Shown: positions 1 through 9,318 of the stretch, one piece after another
Position numbering within the stretch: position 1 is the first letter of the stretch
Layout of the letters: each line of letters begins with the position of its first letter
Assembly: GCA_027488835.1 (NCBI GenBank)
Contig: JAIYAW010000007.1
Location: 124,001-188,000, forward strand
DNA length: 64,000 nucleotides
Direction of reading: 5' to 3'
Origin: Bacteroidota bacterium
GTDB taxonomy: Bacteria > Bacteroidota > Bacteroidia > NS11-12g > UBA955
Translations under genes and position numbers: made by a program
The notes under the pieces: model-generated
The model's input: only the letters and a program-made list of their open reading frames with translations
What the model was told of the DNA's origin: nothing
The model's database searches: none

Positions 1-332
1 TTCAAAAGTTGATCTTGAATTTCTAAGAAATGTTCACCAATTATTTTTGCAGCATCTTCGTTTGACAATCGTTTACCAAAACCCAAATATTTCACCAAAG
101 GCCTAATGCTTTGTGTAAAAACCAAAGCAGCGAAAGCACCCCACCAACCAACAAAAATCAATGTCCGTGGTGTTTTGTCTAGCCAAAAGTAATATTCCGT
201 GTAATTAATTACATAAAAAATGACGGTTAATTGAAGCAATGTAGCAAGACTGCCAAAAATCAATTTTTGCAAATAGTATTTCCGAATAAATTCGGATAAT
301 TTTTGCTTGATATGATTTTCTTGTGCTGGCAT
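1..332 (-). CDS. DUF4175 family membrane protein, N-terminal fragment
   Basis: The first 110 codons of a gene that runs off the left edge; the ATG is at 330-332. The fragment starts MPAQENHIKQKLSEF, has a hydrophobic segment around residues 25-45 and a second around 52-68, then a charged stretch with GFGKRLSNEDAAKIIGEHF. Two membrane spans followed by an 'EAAKLIGEHFPEI'-like segment is how large Bacteroidota DUF4175 proteins (over 1000 residues) begin. The biochemical role of that family is not known. It lies 50 bases downstream of the RNA methyltransferase gene on the same strand and is probably co-transcribed with it. The family call rests on the N-terminus only. Confidence 0.6.
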   Translation of the reverse strand, partial: MPAQENHIKQKLSEFIRKYYLQKLIFGSLATLLQLTVIFYVINYTEYYFWLDKTPRTLIFVGWWGAFAALVFTQSIRPLVKYLGFGKRLSNEDAAKIIGEHFLEIQDQLL

Positions 333-382
333 TCAATTTCTATTATTTACAAAAATATAAAATTTTACTTAAGTGAAATTGA

Positions 383-1099
383 TTATTTGACCATAAGTCT
401 GTCAACCATAATTGCGGTTGCAACGGCTGCATTTAGTGATTCTGCCTCTCCAATTCTTGGAATGGTTACAGCATGTGTAATCAAAGGTTGCAAATGCTCT
501 CTAATTCCATGCGATTCGCTACCAACGAGCAACACGGTTGGTTCATTCAATTTGGTTTCGTAGAGTGAATTCCCTTTTAAGTATGCACCCAAAACGAATT
601 TTCCAGCTATCATTTCTTGTAATTCTCCGTAAATACAATCGATACGAATAAAAGAACCCATACTCGCAGCAATGCACTTATTATTGTACACATCAACACA
701 ATCGTTTGAAAGCAATATTTGTTTGATACCATACCAATCTGCAATGCGAATTAAGGTACCCATATTTCCTGGATCTGAAATTCCATCTAAAGCCAATGTA
801 AGTGGCTGATTGCTATCCCACACAGGAGTTTGAGGGATATGAACAATTGCCATAATGCCCGGTGGGGTATCAAATTGAGAGAGTCGATTGCTATCTTCAT
901 CTGAAATCACATCACAAGGAAGTTCAGGGTTATTCTTATCAAAATACCACTTGGTGCACAATATTTTGTCTACTTTAAAGTGACTGTGGAATACTTCATA
1001 GACCGCTTTTCGCCCTTCTACAATGAATTGGCCATATTTTTGCCTAAACTTAGGCATGCGCAATGAAGCATATTGTTTGAGTTCAGCTTGAGATGTCAT
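383..1099 (-). CDS. TrmH/SpoU-family RNA 2'-O-methyltransferase
   Basis: A 238-residue protein with the three SPOUT motifs in order: DPGNMGTLIRIADW (about residue 110), LLVGSESHGI (about 190) and IPRIGEAESLNAAVATA (about 212). The N-terminal part (residues 1-90) resembles the substrate-binding domain of these enzymes (QFIVEGRKAVYEV). It should transfer a methyl group from S-adenosylmethionine to a ribose 2'-OH in rRNA or tRNA; the target nucleotide cannot be read from sequence. Its start codon overlaps the first bases of the divergent tamL gene, so each promoter must lie inside the other gene. The next gene downstream is the DUF4175 protein. Confidence 0.9.
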   Translation of the reverse strand: MTSQAELKQYASLRMPKFRQKYGQFIVEGRKAVYEVFHSHFKVDKILCTKWYFDKNNPELPCDVISDEDSNRLSQFDTPPGIMAIVHIPQTPVWDSNQPLTLALDGISDPGNMGTLIRIADWYGIKQILLSNDCVDVYNNKCIAASMGSFIRIDCIYGELQEMIAGKFVLGAYLKGNSLYETKLNEPTVLLVGSESHGIREHLQPLITHAVTIPRIGEAESLNAAVATAIMVDRLMVK

Positions 1100-3474
1100 A
1101 TTTTAATTACCACAAATATCTACCTTTTAAAAGCAATCTGTTCGCATGGTTGTTTCTTTCGGTGGTATTTTTTGCATGTGGTGTGAAAAAAACCATCCCT
1201 CAGAACCGACATTTGCTCAAGAAAAACATCGTTTCAATTGAAAATTTCAAGGGGAAACCCAAGAATTTTGGTGATTTAACCGCGCAAATTTTACATAGAA
1301 ATAACAAGCGTGTATTATTTAATAAGTTCCCCATATTCTTGTGGCTTTATGCCATTGGAACAGATGAAAAACATCCAGAATTAAGCGATTCTGTAGCTTG
1401 GCGAAGAAAACTAAGAAACGACTTAGGTGAACCACCGGTATTATTCGATGAACAATTGGCAAGTGTGTCAGCCGAAAACATCAAGAATTATCTGTTTAAT
1501 TTGGGATATTTTGATGCTCAGGTAAATTACACTGTGAAACTAAGCAACAGAAAAGCAAAGGTTACCTACCATGCAAAGCCTGGTGTGGCTTATAGAATTA
1601 ACTCTTTATTTAAAAAATCTGCCGACAGCGCCAATAACCATTACTTAGATTCATTTGTAGGCCTGTCTGACAAATTCAGGCTTTGGTGGCCTTGCAGCCT
1701 AAACAATTTGAACGAAGCGGAAGATGAAATTTCGAATAAATTTAGAGATGTTGGCTATTATACCATTAGCAAAGAATTTATCAGATACGAAATTGACACG
1801 TTAAACGACAAAAAAGAGGCAGCAGTTTTTGTAATGTTAGATAATTTACCAAGTGGTCAAAAGCACAAAAAATACTTTTTTGGAAATATTTTGGTAAATG
1901 TAAATACCAGTATAGAATACCTTTCAAACAATTATCCAACGTCCGTTTATAGCAAAGGAATTAAAATCAACTTAAACCATTATCCATTAGATTACAAAAT
2001 CCTAAACAAACTCATACTCATTGATTCTGGCCAACTTTTCAGCCAAACACAACTTACAAAAACATATAGGGCATTGATAGATTTGGGATTGTTTTCAGTT
2101 GTAGATTTCAAGCAAGACATTGACGAAAAAACATCTCAAATTAGGCTCACTATCAATCTAAAAACAAGCCCTAGAATGAACTATGTAATTGAGCCACAAA
2201 TGCTTTATTCGCCGCAGGGAAGCTCTGGATTAAACTTCCAAACAAGTAGTCAACGAAGCTTTGGTTTGGCTGGCATATTATCATTTGTAAATAAAAACCT
2301 CAACGGAAATGGAGAATTATTCAAACTAAGCAGCATAACTTCATTTGAAGCAATTTATAAACGCGGTGAATTTGGCAATTTTTATACAGGTTTGCAACAA
2401 GGTTTGGTAGCGAGTTTAACCTTACCTAACTTTAAGTTTTTCGATAAATTAGATGCTAACAGAAAATATGAAAAAAAGAATACAGTATTTTCACTTAGCT
2501 ACCAATATGAAAGTAATCCCAATTTCACACGAAGTTCATTACCAGCATCAGTTTCACTTCAGTTTATAAAATCAAAAATAAGTTGGTATTATACCCCAAT
2601 AGAAATCAGTTTCAATAGAAATATGATAAGTAATAATTTCTTACCATTATTGCCTAAACTGGATCAAGATTTCGTAAGAAGGGTTTTTACTGACCAAATT
2701 ATTACCGCAGCAAAATTGGGCTTGGTTTATACTAACAATCAGAGTAAACCCGGCCAAAATTCATTGTTTATGAGATTAGGTTTTGAAACTAGCGGAAATT
2801 TACATCGTTGGTTGCGACAACTTACCGAAAAGAATTTCAGGGCGGATAGCAGTTATAAAATCTTTGGTGTTAACTATTTCCAGTATGCCAAAATGGAGGT
2901 TGAATTTAGAATCAAACACAACATTGATGTTTTAAACAGCATGGCTTTCCGGGTGAATGCAGGTTGGGCTTTGCCTTATGGCAACAGCAGTATCGTGCCG
3001 TATGACAAACGTTATTTCATTGGAGGAAGTAACAGTTTGAGGGCATGGCAACCACGCCGTTTAGGACCAGGGAATACACCGCAAAGTTCACAATCTTTGA
3101 TTGACAAATCAGGGGAATTAATATTGGAGGCCAATTTTGAATATCGGTTTACATTAATTAAAAAATTCATTGAGGGTGCCTTATTTTTTGATGCAGGAAA
3201 TATTTGGAACCTAAATAAACTATCGGTTGCAAATCCCGATTACGGAATCCTGAGAAGGGAGAGTTTTGTGAGTGAAATTGCATTGAATACTGGTATCGGA
3301 ATGCGGTTCGATTTAAGCATGTTTTTATTTAGGGTTGATTGGGGAATTCCACTTCGTGACCCAAGCAAACCAGTTTTAGAAAGATGGGTATTGGCTCAGA
3401 ATTTTAGCACTAATTTTTCGAATTTCTTATTAAATCAAACTGCAATTGCAATTGGTATCGGTTACCCATTTTAA
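1093..3474 (+). CDS. tamL: TamL-like outer-membrane lipoprotein (BamA/TamA family)
   Basis: A 793-residue Omp85-family protein. Residues 10-29 form a hydrophobic leader ending in a lipobox-like VFFAC, so Cys29 is probably lipidated. POTRA-like regions follow (about 40-340; for example IKNYLFNLGYFDAQVNYTVK), and the C-terminal third is a beta barrel with the family signature YFIGGSNSLRAWQPRRLGP near residue 645 and a terminal aromatic strand (IAIGIGYPF). In Bacteroidota this lipid-anchored TamA relative is called TamL; it is expected to work with TamB in building or transporting outer-membrane components. It is often found beside a TrmH-type methyltransferase, as here. The start overlaps the divergent methyltransferase start by 7 bases; no other in-frame ATG precedes the leader. 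Confidence 0.85.
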   Translation: MSYFNYHKYLPFKSNLFAWLFLSVVFFACGVKKTIPQNRHLLKKNIVSIENFKGKPKNFGDLTAQILHRNNKRVLFNKFPIFLWLYAIGTDEKHPELSDSVAWRRKLRNDLGEPPVLFDEQLASVSAENIKNYLFNLGYFDAQVNYTVKLSNRKAKVTYHAKPGVAYRINSLFKKSADSANNHYLDSFVGLSDKFRLWWPCSLNNLNEAEDEISNKFRDVGYYTISKEFIRYEIDTLNDKKEAAVFVMLDNLPSGQKHKKYFFGNILVNVNTSIEYLSNNYPTSVYSKGIKINLNHYPLDYKILNKLILIDSGQLFSQTQLTKTYRALIDLGLFSVVDFKQDIDEKTSQIRLTINLKTSPRMNYVIEPQMLYSPQGSSGLNFQTSSQRSFGLAGILSFVNKNLNGNGELFKLSSITSFEAIYKRGEFGNFYTGLQQGLVASLTLPNFKFFDKLDANRKYEKKNTVFSLSYQYESNPNFTRSSLPASVSLQFIKSKISWYYTPIEISFNRNMISNNFLPLLPKLDQDFVRRVFTDQIITAAKLGLVYTNNQSKPGQNSLFMRLGFETSGNLHRWLRQLTEKNFRADSSYKIFGVNYFQYAKMEVEFRIKHNIDVLNSMAFRVNAGWALPYGNSSIVPYDKRYFIGGSNSLRAWQPRRLGPGNTPQSSQSLIDKSGELILEANFEYRFTLIKKFIEGALFFDAGNIWNLNKLSVANPDYGILRRESFVSEIALNTGIGMRFDLSMFLFRVDWGIPLRDPSKPVLERWVLAQNFSTNFSNFLLNQTAIAIGIGYPF

Positions 3475-3531
3475 TTAAGAAAAACATAATTAGAATAGCG
3501 TAATTGGAACAGTTTTTGCTTGTGATGGGCA

Positions 3532-4320
3532 ATGAAATTTAAGTTTTTAATTACGGTTCTTCTGATATTTAGCATGGGGGGATGCGGAAATTTTATAAAA
3601 AATGCGAATATCTTTCCTATATCTCAAGATGTAAATTTGGGTTATAAAGTTTCACAAAACTTTGACCAAGAAAACAGCAAAATAATTTTAGATTCTGCCA
3701 AAAACGTTGAAGCATACAAATATTTGTATGGACTTCGCGATAGCATTTTGAATACCCAAAGCTTAATCCATGCTAAGGACTTTACTTGGCGTTTGAGAAT
3801 TATCAAGGATGATACCACACAAAATGCTTTTTGCACCCCTGGTGGTTATATTTATGTGTATACCGGTTTAATCAAGTATCTAGAAAGCGAAGATCAATTG
3901 GCTGGCGTTATGGGGCATGAAATGGCCCATGCAGAAAAAAGACATTCAACCGATGCGATGACAAGGGAATTTGGCATTGATCTCATATTGAAAATTGCAT
4001 TTGGTGATAGTGCTAATCAACTTTTAAATATTGGAAAAGGATTGACACAACTAAAATACGGCCGAGATGCCGAAATAGAGGCAGATATGTGCAGTGTTGA
4101 ATGGCTTTATAAAACAAGTTACAATGCCGTTGGTGCTGCTGGTTTTTTTGAAAAAATTGAGAACCAAGGAAATACCCGCAGTGTTCCGGAATTTTTAAGC
4201 ACACATCCAAATTCGAATAACCGCATTGCCAACATGAAAAAAAGATGGCAAGAATTGGGAGGAAAAACTGGAAAAACCTATACTGAACGTTACATAGCAT
4301 TTCAACAATGGTTCAACTGA
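3532..4320 (+). CDS. M48-family metallopeptidase, lipoprotein
   Basis: A 262-residue protein with a lipoprotein leader (lipobox SMGGC, Cys18) and the M48 zinc site H129-E-M-A-H133. The third zinc ligand is expected in AEIEADMCS about 50 residues later, a typical M48 arrangement. The domain resembles the LoiP/YggG and BepA-like group, which trims or checks outer-membrane proteins in the periplasm. The lipid anchor places it in the envelope. It lies 57 bases after tamL on the same strand, which fits a role in outer-membrane protein quality control. Its end overlaps the next gene by 13 bases, so the two are probably translated together. Confidence 0.85.
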   Translation: MKFKFLITVLLIFSMGGCGNFIKNANIFPISQDVNLGYKVSQNFDQENSKIILDSAKNVEAYKYLYGLRDSILNTQSLIHAKDFTWRLRIIKDDTTQNAFCTPGGYIYVYTGLIKYLESEDQLAGVMGHEMAHAEKRHSTDAMTREFGIDLILKIAFGDSANQLLNIGKGLTQLKYGRDAEIEADMCSVEWLYKTSYNAVGAAGFFEKIENQGNTRSVPEFLSTHPNSNNRIANMKKRWQELGGKTGKTYTERYIAFQQWFN

Positions 4321-4808
4321 GAATAAAATTTATTGCAGTTTTATTTTTATTGCTTTGTGAAAATCTTCAAGCACAAGATACCATTACACCCGTGGCTGGA
4401 GCGAGTGCAGAATCTGTTGTCGAGTTAAATGCACTTTTAAAGGAAGCCTATACACATTTAGAAACTCCTTATCGAAGTGGCGGAAAAACTCCAGGTGGAT
4501 TTGATTGCAGTGGATTTGTAAGACATTGCTATTCCACAGTATTGGGCATTACAACCCCAGCAAGCTCGCATGAATATAACCACTATGGAATGGCGGTAAA
4601 AATAGATGATTGCCGCCCTGGCGATGTAATTTGTTTTAAGGGATCTAGAAACGGTTCACGGATTGGACACGTTGGAATTGTTACAGAAGTGAGCAAAGAG
4701 AATATCTACTTCATTCATTCTGCGAACAGAGGAGGCATTCGTTTTGATCAACTCAATGCCCCCTATTATCGCAAGAGATTTGTCGGAATTCGACGAATTA
4801 TTCTTTAA
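4308..4808 (+). CDS. NlpC/P60-family cell-wall hydrolase
   Basis: A 166-residue exported protein. The signal peptide ends near residue 22 (ENLQAQ), followed directly by one NlpC/P60 domain. The catalytic cysteine is Cys67 in GGFDCSGFV; the two histidines are His121 in RIGHVGIV and His137 in FIHSANRGG. Such proteins usually cut gamma-D-Glu-diaminopimelate or similar bonds in peptidoglycan stems. No cell-wall-binding SH3 or LysM domain is present. The start lies inside the upstream M48 gene, and the 3' end overlaps the convergent clpC gene by 11 bases, leaving no room for an intergenic terminator. Confidence 0.88.
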   Translation: MVQLRIKFIAVLFLLLCENLQAQDTITPVAGASAESVVELNALLKEAYTHLETPYRSGGKTPGGFDCSGFVRHCYSTVLGITTPASSHEYNHYGMAVKIDDCRPGDVICFKGSRNGSRIGHVGIVTEVSKENIYFIHSANRGGIRFDQLNAPYYRKRFVGIRRIIL

Positions 4809-7335
4809 TTTCTTTTTTCGGCTTAGGCAGTTTCAATGCTTTTGCTACGCCAATTGCCAATTCTTCGGCATCTTTCACGTAATCAACTTTCAATTCATCA
4901 CCTTCCTTTAAAGAACCATCTAGGACCTTCTCAGCCAAAGGTTCTTCTAAATACTTCTGAAGTGCACGTTGCAATGGTCTTGCTCCAAAATCTGGATCAA
5001 ATCCTTTTTCAGCAAGAAACTCTTTTGCACTGTCAGAAAGGGTGACATGGTAACCCAAATCTTTAATCCGGTGCAACATTTTTGCCATTCTCACATCCAA
5101 TATCTTAATTATATTTTCTTTATCGAGAGAATTAAACACAATGACATCATCAATTCTATTTAAAAACTCAGGAGAGAAAAACTTACGCAATTGCGCTTCA
5201 ATAACTTGTTTTGAATCTTTTTCTTTATCTACAACTTTTGTATTTGTACCAAATCCAACGCCTGTTCCAAACTCTTTCAACTGCCTAGATCCAATATTAG
5301 ATGTCATGATGATCACTGTATTTCTGAAGTCGATTTTTCTACCTGCAGAGTCTGTCATTTGTCCCTCATCTAATGCTTGTAACAATAAATTGAAAACATC
5401 GGGATGGGCTTTCTCAACTTCGTCAAAAAGGATAACGCTATATGGTTTACGGCGCACTTTTTCTGTAAGCATACCACCCTCTTCATAACCAACGTATCCT
5501 GGAGGGGCTCCAACCAAACGGCTCACTGCAAATTTCTCCATAAATTCGCTCATATCAACACGAATTAGCGCATCGTCAGAATCGAACAAGAATTCGGAAA
5601 GGGCTTTTGCCAATTCTGTTTTACCAACACCTGTAGGTCCTAAGAAAATGAATGACCCAATAGGTCTGTTCGGTTCTTTAAATCCAGCGCGGGTTCTTTG
5701 AATGGTTTTTGCTAGTTTGGCAACTGCTTTTTCTTGCCCAATAACACGTTTTTGGAGTGTATCGGCCATATGCAACAAACGTTTGCTTTCATCCTCTGCC
5801 ATTCTTTTCACTGGAATACCAGTAATCATAGAAATAACAGCGGCAATATCGTCTTCGGTTACAGCATATTTATTTTCTTTGGTTTGACTTTCCCACTGCG
5901 CTTTTGAAATTTCCAAATCTTCCAACAAACGTTTTTCAGTATCTCTTAATTTGGCTGCTTCTTCAAAGTTTTGACTTTTTACAACCCTATTTTTTTCGAT
6001 TTTAATCTCTTCAATTTTAGTTTCTAAATCTAAAATTTCAATAGGGACGTGAATATTGGTAATATGAACTCTTGCACCAGCTTCATCTAAAATATCGATG
6101 GCCTTATCTGGCAAATGCCTGTCGCTCATATAACGAACACTCAATTCAACACAAGCTTTAATGGCTTCGTCTGTATATTTAACACCATGATGCTCTTCGT
6201 ATTTGTCGCAAATATTATGGAGAATTTCAACAGTTTCAGCAGGAGAAGCTGGTTCTATGACCACCATTTGAAAACGGCGTTCTAGAGCTCCATCTTTTTC
6301 AATGTACTGTCTATATTCGTCTAAGGTTGTAGCGCCAATGCATTGGATTTCTCCACGGGCCAAAGCCGGTTTAAACATATTGCTTGCATCTAATGAACCA
6401 GAGGCACCACCTGCACCAACAATGGTATGGATTTCATCAATAAATAAAATTACATCTTCCGCTTTTTCAAGTTCCATCATAAGCGCTTTCATTCGCTCTT
6501 CGAACTGACCACGGTATTTGGTGCCAGCAACCATACTGGCCAAATCAAGACTCACAACACGCTTATTGAAAAGCACGCGACTTACCTTTCTTTGGATAAT
6601 GCGCAATGCAAGTCCTTCGGCTATGGCAGTTTTACCTACACCAGGTTCACCTATTAGAACTGGATTGTTCTTTTTACGGCGTGAAAGAATTTGACTCACG
6701 CGTTCTATTTCTTTTTCACGACCAACAATTGGATCTAATTTACCATCTTCAGCGGCTTTTGTTAGATCTCTGCCAAAGTTATCCAAAACAGGCGTTTTGG
6801 ATTTCACTTTCGATTTGGCAGTTTGTTGTGCCTTTTGTTCCTCGCGATAATAATCTTCGGGTGTTTCACCATCTTCGCTTGGTAATTCGGCTTTTGTATG
6901 ATCAATGCCTTCTTCAAGCGTCAATTTAAACAAATCATAGGTAACCCCGTATTGGCCTAAAACTTTGGAAGCAATATTGTCTTCATCCCTCAAAATAGAC
7001 AACAAAAGGTGTTCTGTTCCAATCAAATCGGTCTTGAAAATTTTAGCTTCCAAGTAAGTGATTTTCAAAGCTTTTTCAGCTTGTTTGGTGAGTGGAATAT
7101 TTCCCAAATTTGTTGTTTTTGTGGCTGTTCCACGAATTGCATCTTCTACGCTTTTCTTTAATCGTAGCGATTCTATATCCAATAATTTGATCGTTTGATA
7201 GGCCTTGCCCTCTCCCTCTCTAATGATTCCTAATAATAAGTGTTCACATCCAATATAATCGTGACCCAAACGAATGGCCTCTTCTCTACTGTATTGAATT
7301 ACTTCTTTAACCCTAGGTGAAAATTTTGCTTCCAT
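4798..7335 (-). CDS. clpC: ATP-dependent Clp protease ATP-binding subunit ClpC
   Basis: An 845-residue AAA+ unfoldase that feeds substrates to ClpP. In order: double Clp_N repeat (1-140), first ATPase domain with Walker A GEPGVGKT (229-236) and VILFIDE, a UVR-like middle domain around 445-475 ([15 protein letters not shown]), second ATPase domain with GPTGVGKT (566-573), and a VGF-type ClpP-docking loop (GVGFG, 692-696). The UVR motif and VGF loop mark it as ClpC rather than ClpA or ClpB. I start it at [10 protein letters not shown] (ATG 7333-7335). A longer reading to 7401 adds 22 residues unlike the family and would cross a likely promoter element at 7347-7354. Confidence 0.95.
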   Translation of the reverse strand: MEAKFSPRVKEVIQYSREEAIRLGHDYIGCEHLLLGIIREGEGKAYQTIKLLDIESLRLKKSVEDAIRGTATKTTNLGNIPLTKQAEKALKITYLEAKIFKTDLIGTEHLLLSILRDEDNIASKVLGQYGVTYDLFKLTLEEGIDHTKAELPSEDGETPEDYYREEQKAQQTAKSKVKSKTPVLDNFGRDLTKAAEDGKLDPIVGREKEIERVSQILSRRKKNNPVLIGEPGVGKTAIAEGLALRIIQRKVSRVLFNKRVVSLDLASMVAGTKYRGQFEERMKALMMELEKAEDVILFIDEIHTIVGAGGASGSLDASNMFKPALARGEIQCIGATTLDEYRQYIEKDGALERRFQMVVIEPASPAETVEILHNICDKYEEHHGVKYTDEAIKACVELSVRYMSDRHLPDKAIDILDEAGARVHITNIHVPIEILDLETKIEEIKIEKNRVVKSQNFEEAAKLRDTEKRLLEDLEISKAQWESQTKENKYAVTEDDIAAVISMITGIPVKRMAEDESKRLLHMADTLQKRVIGQEKAVAKLAKTIQRTRAGFKEPNRPIGSFIFLGPTGVGKTELAKALSEFLFDSDDALIRVDMSEFMEKFAVSRLVGAPPGYVGYEEGGMLTEKVRRKPYSVILFDEVEKAHPDVFNLLLQALDEGQMTDSAGRKIDFRNTVIIMTSNIGSRQLKEFGTGVGFGTNTKVVDKEKDSKQVIEAQLRKFFSPEFLNRIDDVIVFNSLDKENIIKILDVRMAKMLHRIKDLGYHVTLSDSAKEFLAEKGFDPDFGARPLQRALQKYLEEPLAEKVLDGSLKEGDELKVDYVKDAEELAIGVAKALKLPKPKKEIKE

Positions 7336-7346
7336 AAAAAGATTGT

Positions 7347-7354
7347 CAAATATA
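7347..7354 (-). promoter_or_regulatory. candidate -7 promoter element for clpC
   Basis: On the minus strand these bases read TATATTTG, an exact match to the Bacteroidota -7 consensus TAnnTTTG, 11 bases before the clpC ATG. I see no good TTTG -33 element at the right distance. If used, the leader would be only a few bases long. The rest of the 263-base divergent gap (7336-7598) holds no gene or repeat that I can support. Confidence 0.35.
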
Positions 7355-7598
7355 TAATAGTATTTTTTAATTGATACCCCATTAAACGAACATCCGCACA
7401 ATGTGTATCTTTTGTTAGAAATTACATTAATTGTACCAAATTCAATTCTACAATTATTTTATGACAAACTGACTACTGTTTGCCAAAATTGACAAAAAAT
7501 ACTCAAAAAAATATGCACTCTCTTTTTAAAAATGTGCACAATTATTTTGACTATGTTTATACCGAGCGTTTCACTTTTTTTCGTTACTTTGAAAGTCC

Positions 7599-9239
7599 AT
7601 GGAAAATCAACTCCAAGATAAAAAAGCAAAGAAGTCAAAAATTATCAAAGAACTTTTTGGTGACGTATTAGGTCGTGTCCCTCCAAATTCAAAAGAGCTT
7701 GAAGAAGCTGTTTTGGGAGCCATGATGCTTGAAAGAGAAAAAGTGCACCAAGTTATTGATATTTTAACTGAAAAACATTTTTACCAACCTGCAAATCAAG
7801 AAATTTTCAAGGTTATCCGCGATATGTATTTATCGGCAGACTCTGCCATCGATTTATTAACGGTTTCGAACGCCCTTAGAAATGCCGGTAGATTAGAATT
7901 CATTGGTGGACCATATTATTTGGCACAACTCACAAACAGGGTTTCTAGTGCTGCAAATATCGAGTTCCATGCACGCATACTTACCCAGAAGTTTATTCAA
8001 CGAGAATTGATATCTGTTGCTGGAGAAGTGGCATATGACGCCTATGACGATTCAAATGATGCTTTCGAATTGCTTGACCAGTCAGAAGCGAAGTTATATG
8101 AAATTAAAAATGCGGGTTTAAAAAGAAATTTCCAAGAAATCAGTGTTCTGATAAATAGTTCTTTGAAGGAAATCGAAGACCGTATGTCGGCCGATAACGA
8201 TGGTATTACAGGTGTTGCTTCAGGATTTTCTGACATTGACAGAATTAACGGTGGTTGGCAGCCTTCAGATTTGGTAATTTTGGCTGCGCGTCCTGCAATG
8301 GGTAAAACTGCATTCGCACTAAGTCTACTCAGAAATGCAGCCATTGACCACAAAAAGAGTGTCATGATTTTTTCACTTGAAATGGCCGATGTTCAGTTGG
8401 TGAATCGTTTAATCAGCGGAGAATCGGAAGTACCGGGCGATAAAATCAAGAAAAGCGAACTAACTGAAGAGGAATGGCAACGTTTGCATACCAAAACTGC
8501 AGCATTGGGTTCTTCAAAAATATTCATTGACGACACCCCTCAATTGAGCATATTTGATTTGAATGCGAAATGCAGAAGGGTCCATTCTCAACAAGGTCTT
8601 GATTTGGTGATTGTTGATTACTTGCAATTACTTAGACATGAAACCAAAGGGGGCGGAGGAAACCGCGAACAAGAAATTGCATTTATTTCTCGTTCTTTGA
8701 AAGGTTTAGCAAAAGAATTGAGCATTCCAGTAATTGCCTTGGCCCAGTTAAGTCGTGAAGTTGAAAAACGCGCAAACAAACGACCACAGCTCTCAGATTT
8801 ACGTGAATCAGGTTCAATTGAGCAAGATGCAGATATGGTGATGTTCCTGTACAGAGATGAGTACTATTCCAATATGGGTTTAGATACATCGGAGGGAAAT
8901 AAAGAAAATCAGCAGCAAGATCATGGTATCAAAGGATTAACTGAAGTAATCATTGCGAAAAATCGTCATGGTTCTGTAGGCTCAGCCTTTACGAAATTTA
9001 TTGGTGAGTATTCAAAATTTGTTGATTTATCGCCCTTTGAAAGATCCGCACTTAACAGCAAACCAGAATATGGTGGAAGTGCACCTGCCACGTATACGGC
9101 AACAATTCCTTCGAAATTAAACGACGACGATAACTTTTACAACAATTCTGCAGTAACACCCGATCCTTTTACTTCAAATAAAGGAAATGGCAACGGAAAT
9201 TGGTCAAATAATTTCAATCCAAATATTCAAGAAGATTAA
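7599..9239 (+). CDS. dnaB: replicative DNA helicase DnaB
   Basis: A 546-residue hexameric helicase that unwinds DNA at the replication fork. The N-terminal primase-interaction domain (about 28-130) begins RVPPNSKELEEAVLGAMML. The RecA-like ATPase domain has Walker A in RPAMGKTAF (231-239), Walker B LDLVIVDYLQLL, and the DnaB motif SREVEKRANKRPQLSDLRES. No intein interrupts the ATPase domain. The last 70 or so residues are a polar tail rich in Asn, Ser and Pro, making it somewhat longer than common homologues. The start (ATG 7599) gives a lysine-rich leader before the conserved domain. It is divergent from clpC and convergent with the HtrA gene. Confidence 0.96.
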   Translation: MENQLQDKKAKKSKIIKELFGDVLGRVPPNSKELEEAVLGAMMLEREKVHQVIDILTEKHFYQPANQEIFKVIRDMYLSADSAIDLLTVSNALRNAGRLEFIGGPYYLAQLTNRVSSAANIEFHARILTQKFIQRELISVAGEVAYDAYDDSNDAFELLDQSEAKLYEIKNAGLKRNFQEISVLINSSLKEIEDRMSADNDGITGVASGFSDIDRINGGWQPSDLVILAARPAMGKTAFALSLLRNAAIDHKKSVMIFSLEMADVQLVNRLISGESEVPGDKIKKSELTEEEWQRLHTKTAALGSSKIFIDDTPQLSIFDLNAKCRRVHSQQGLDLVIVDYLQLLRHETKGGGGNREQEIAFISRSLKGLAKELSIPVIALAQLSREVEKRANKRPQLSDLRESGSIEQDADMVMFLYRDEYYSNMGLDTSEGNKENQQQDHGIKGLTEVIIAKNRHGSVGSAFTKFIGEYSKFVDLSPFERSALNSKPEYGGSAPATYTATIPSKLNDDDNFYNNSAVTPDPFTSNKGNGNGNWSNNFNPNIQED

Positions 9240-9264
9240 TACCAAGATACTATTCTTTTTTTGA

Positions 9265-9308
9265 TATAAACAAAAACGGCTACCCTTGGGTAGCCGTTTT
9301 TGTTTATA
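9265..9308. terminator. bidirectional hairpin terminator between dnaB and the HtrA gene
   Basis: Arms 9265-9285 and 9288-9308 are perfect inverted complements (21 bp) around a two-base centre. The GC core GGCTACCC/GGGTAGCC is flanked by an A-run on the left and a T-run on the right, so RNA from either strand gives a stem followed by U residues. It lies between the ends of two convergent genes. Confidence 0.9.
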
Positions 9309-9318
9309 CTGTGCAAAA

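Noticed and set aside
303-563. 86-codon plus-strand frame at the left end
   Set aside because: Antisense to the methyltransferase gene end; no support.
7480-7671. Small open frame overlapping the dnaB start
   Set aside because: Covers the intergenic region and the first dnaB codons in another frame; Lys/Phe-rich, explained by AT-rich sequence.
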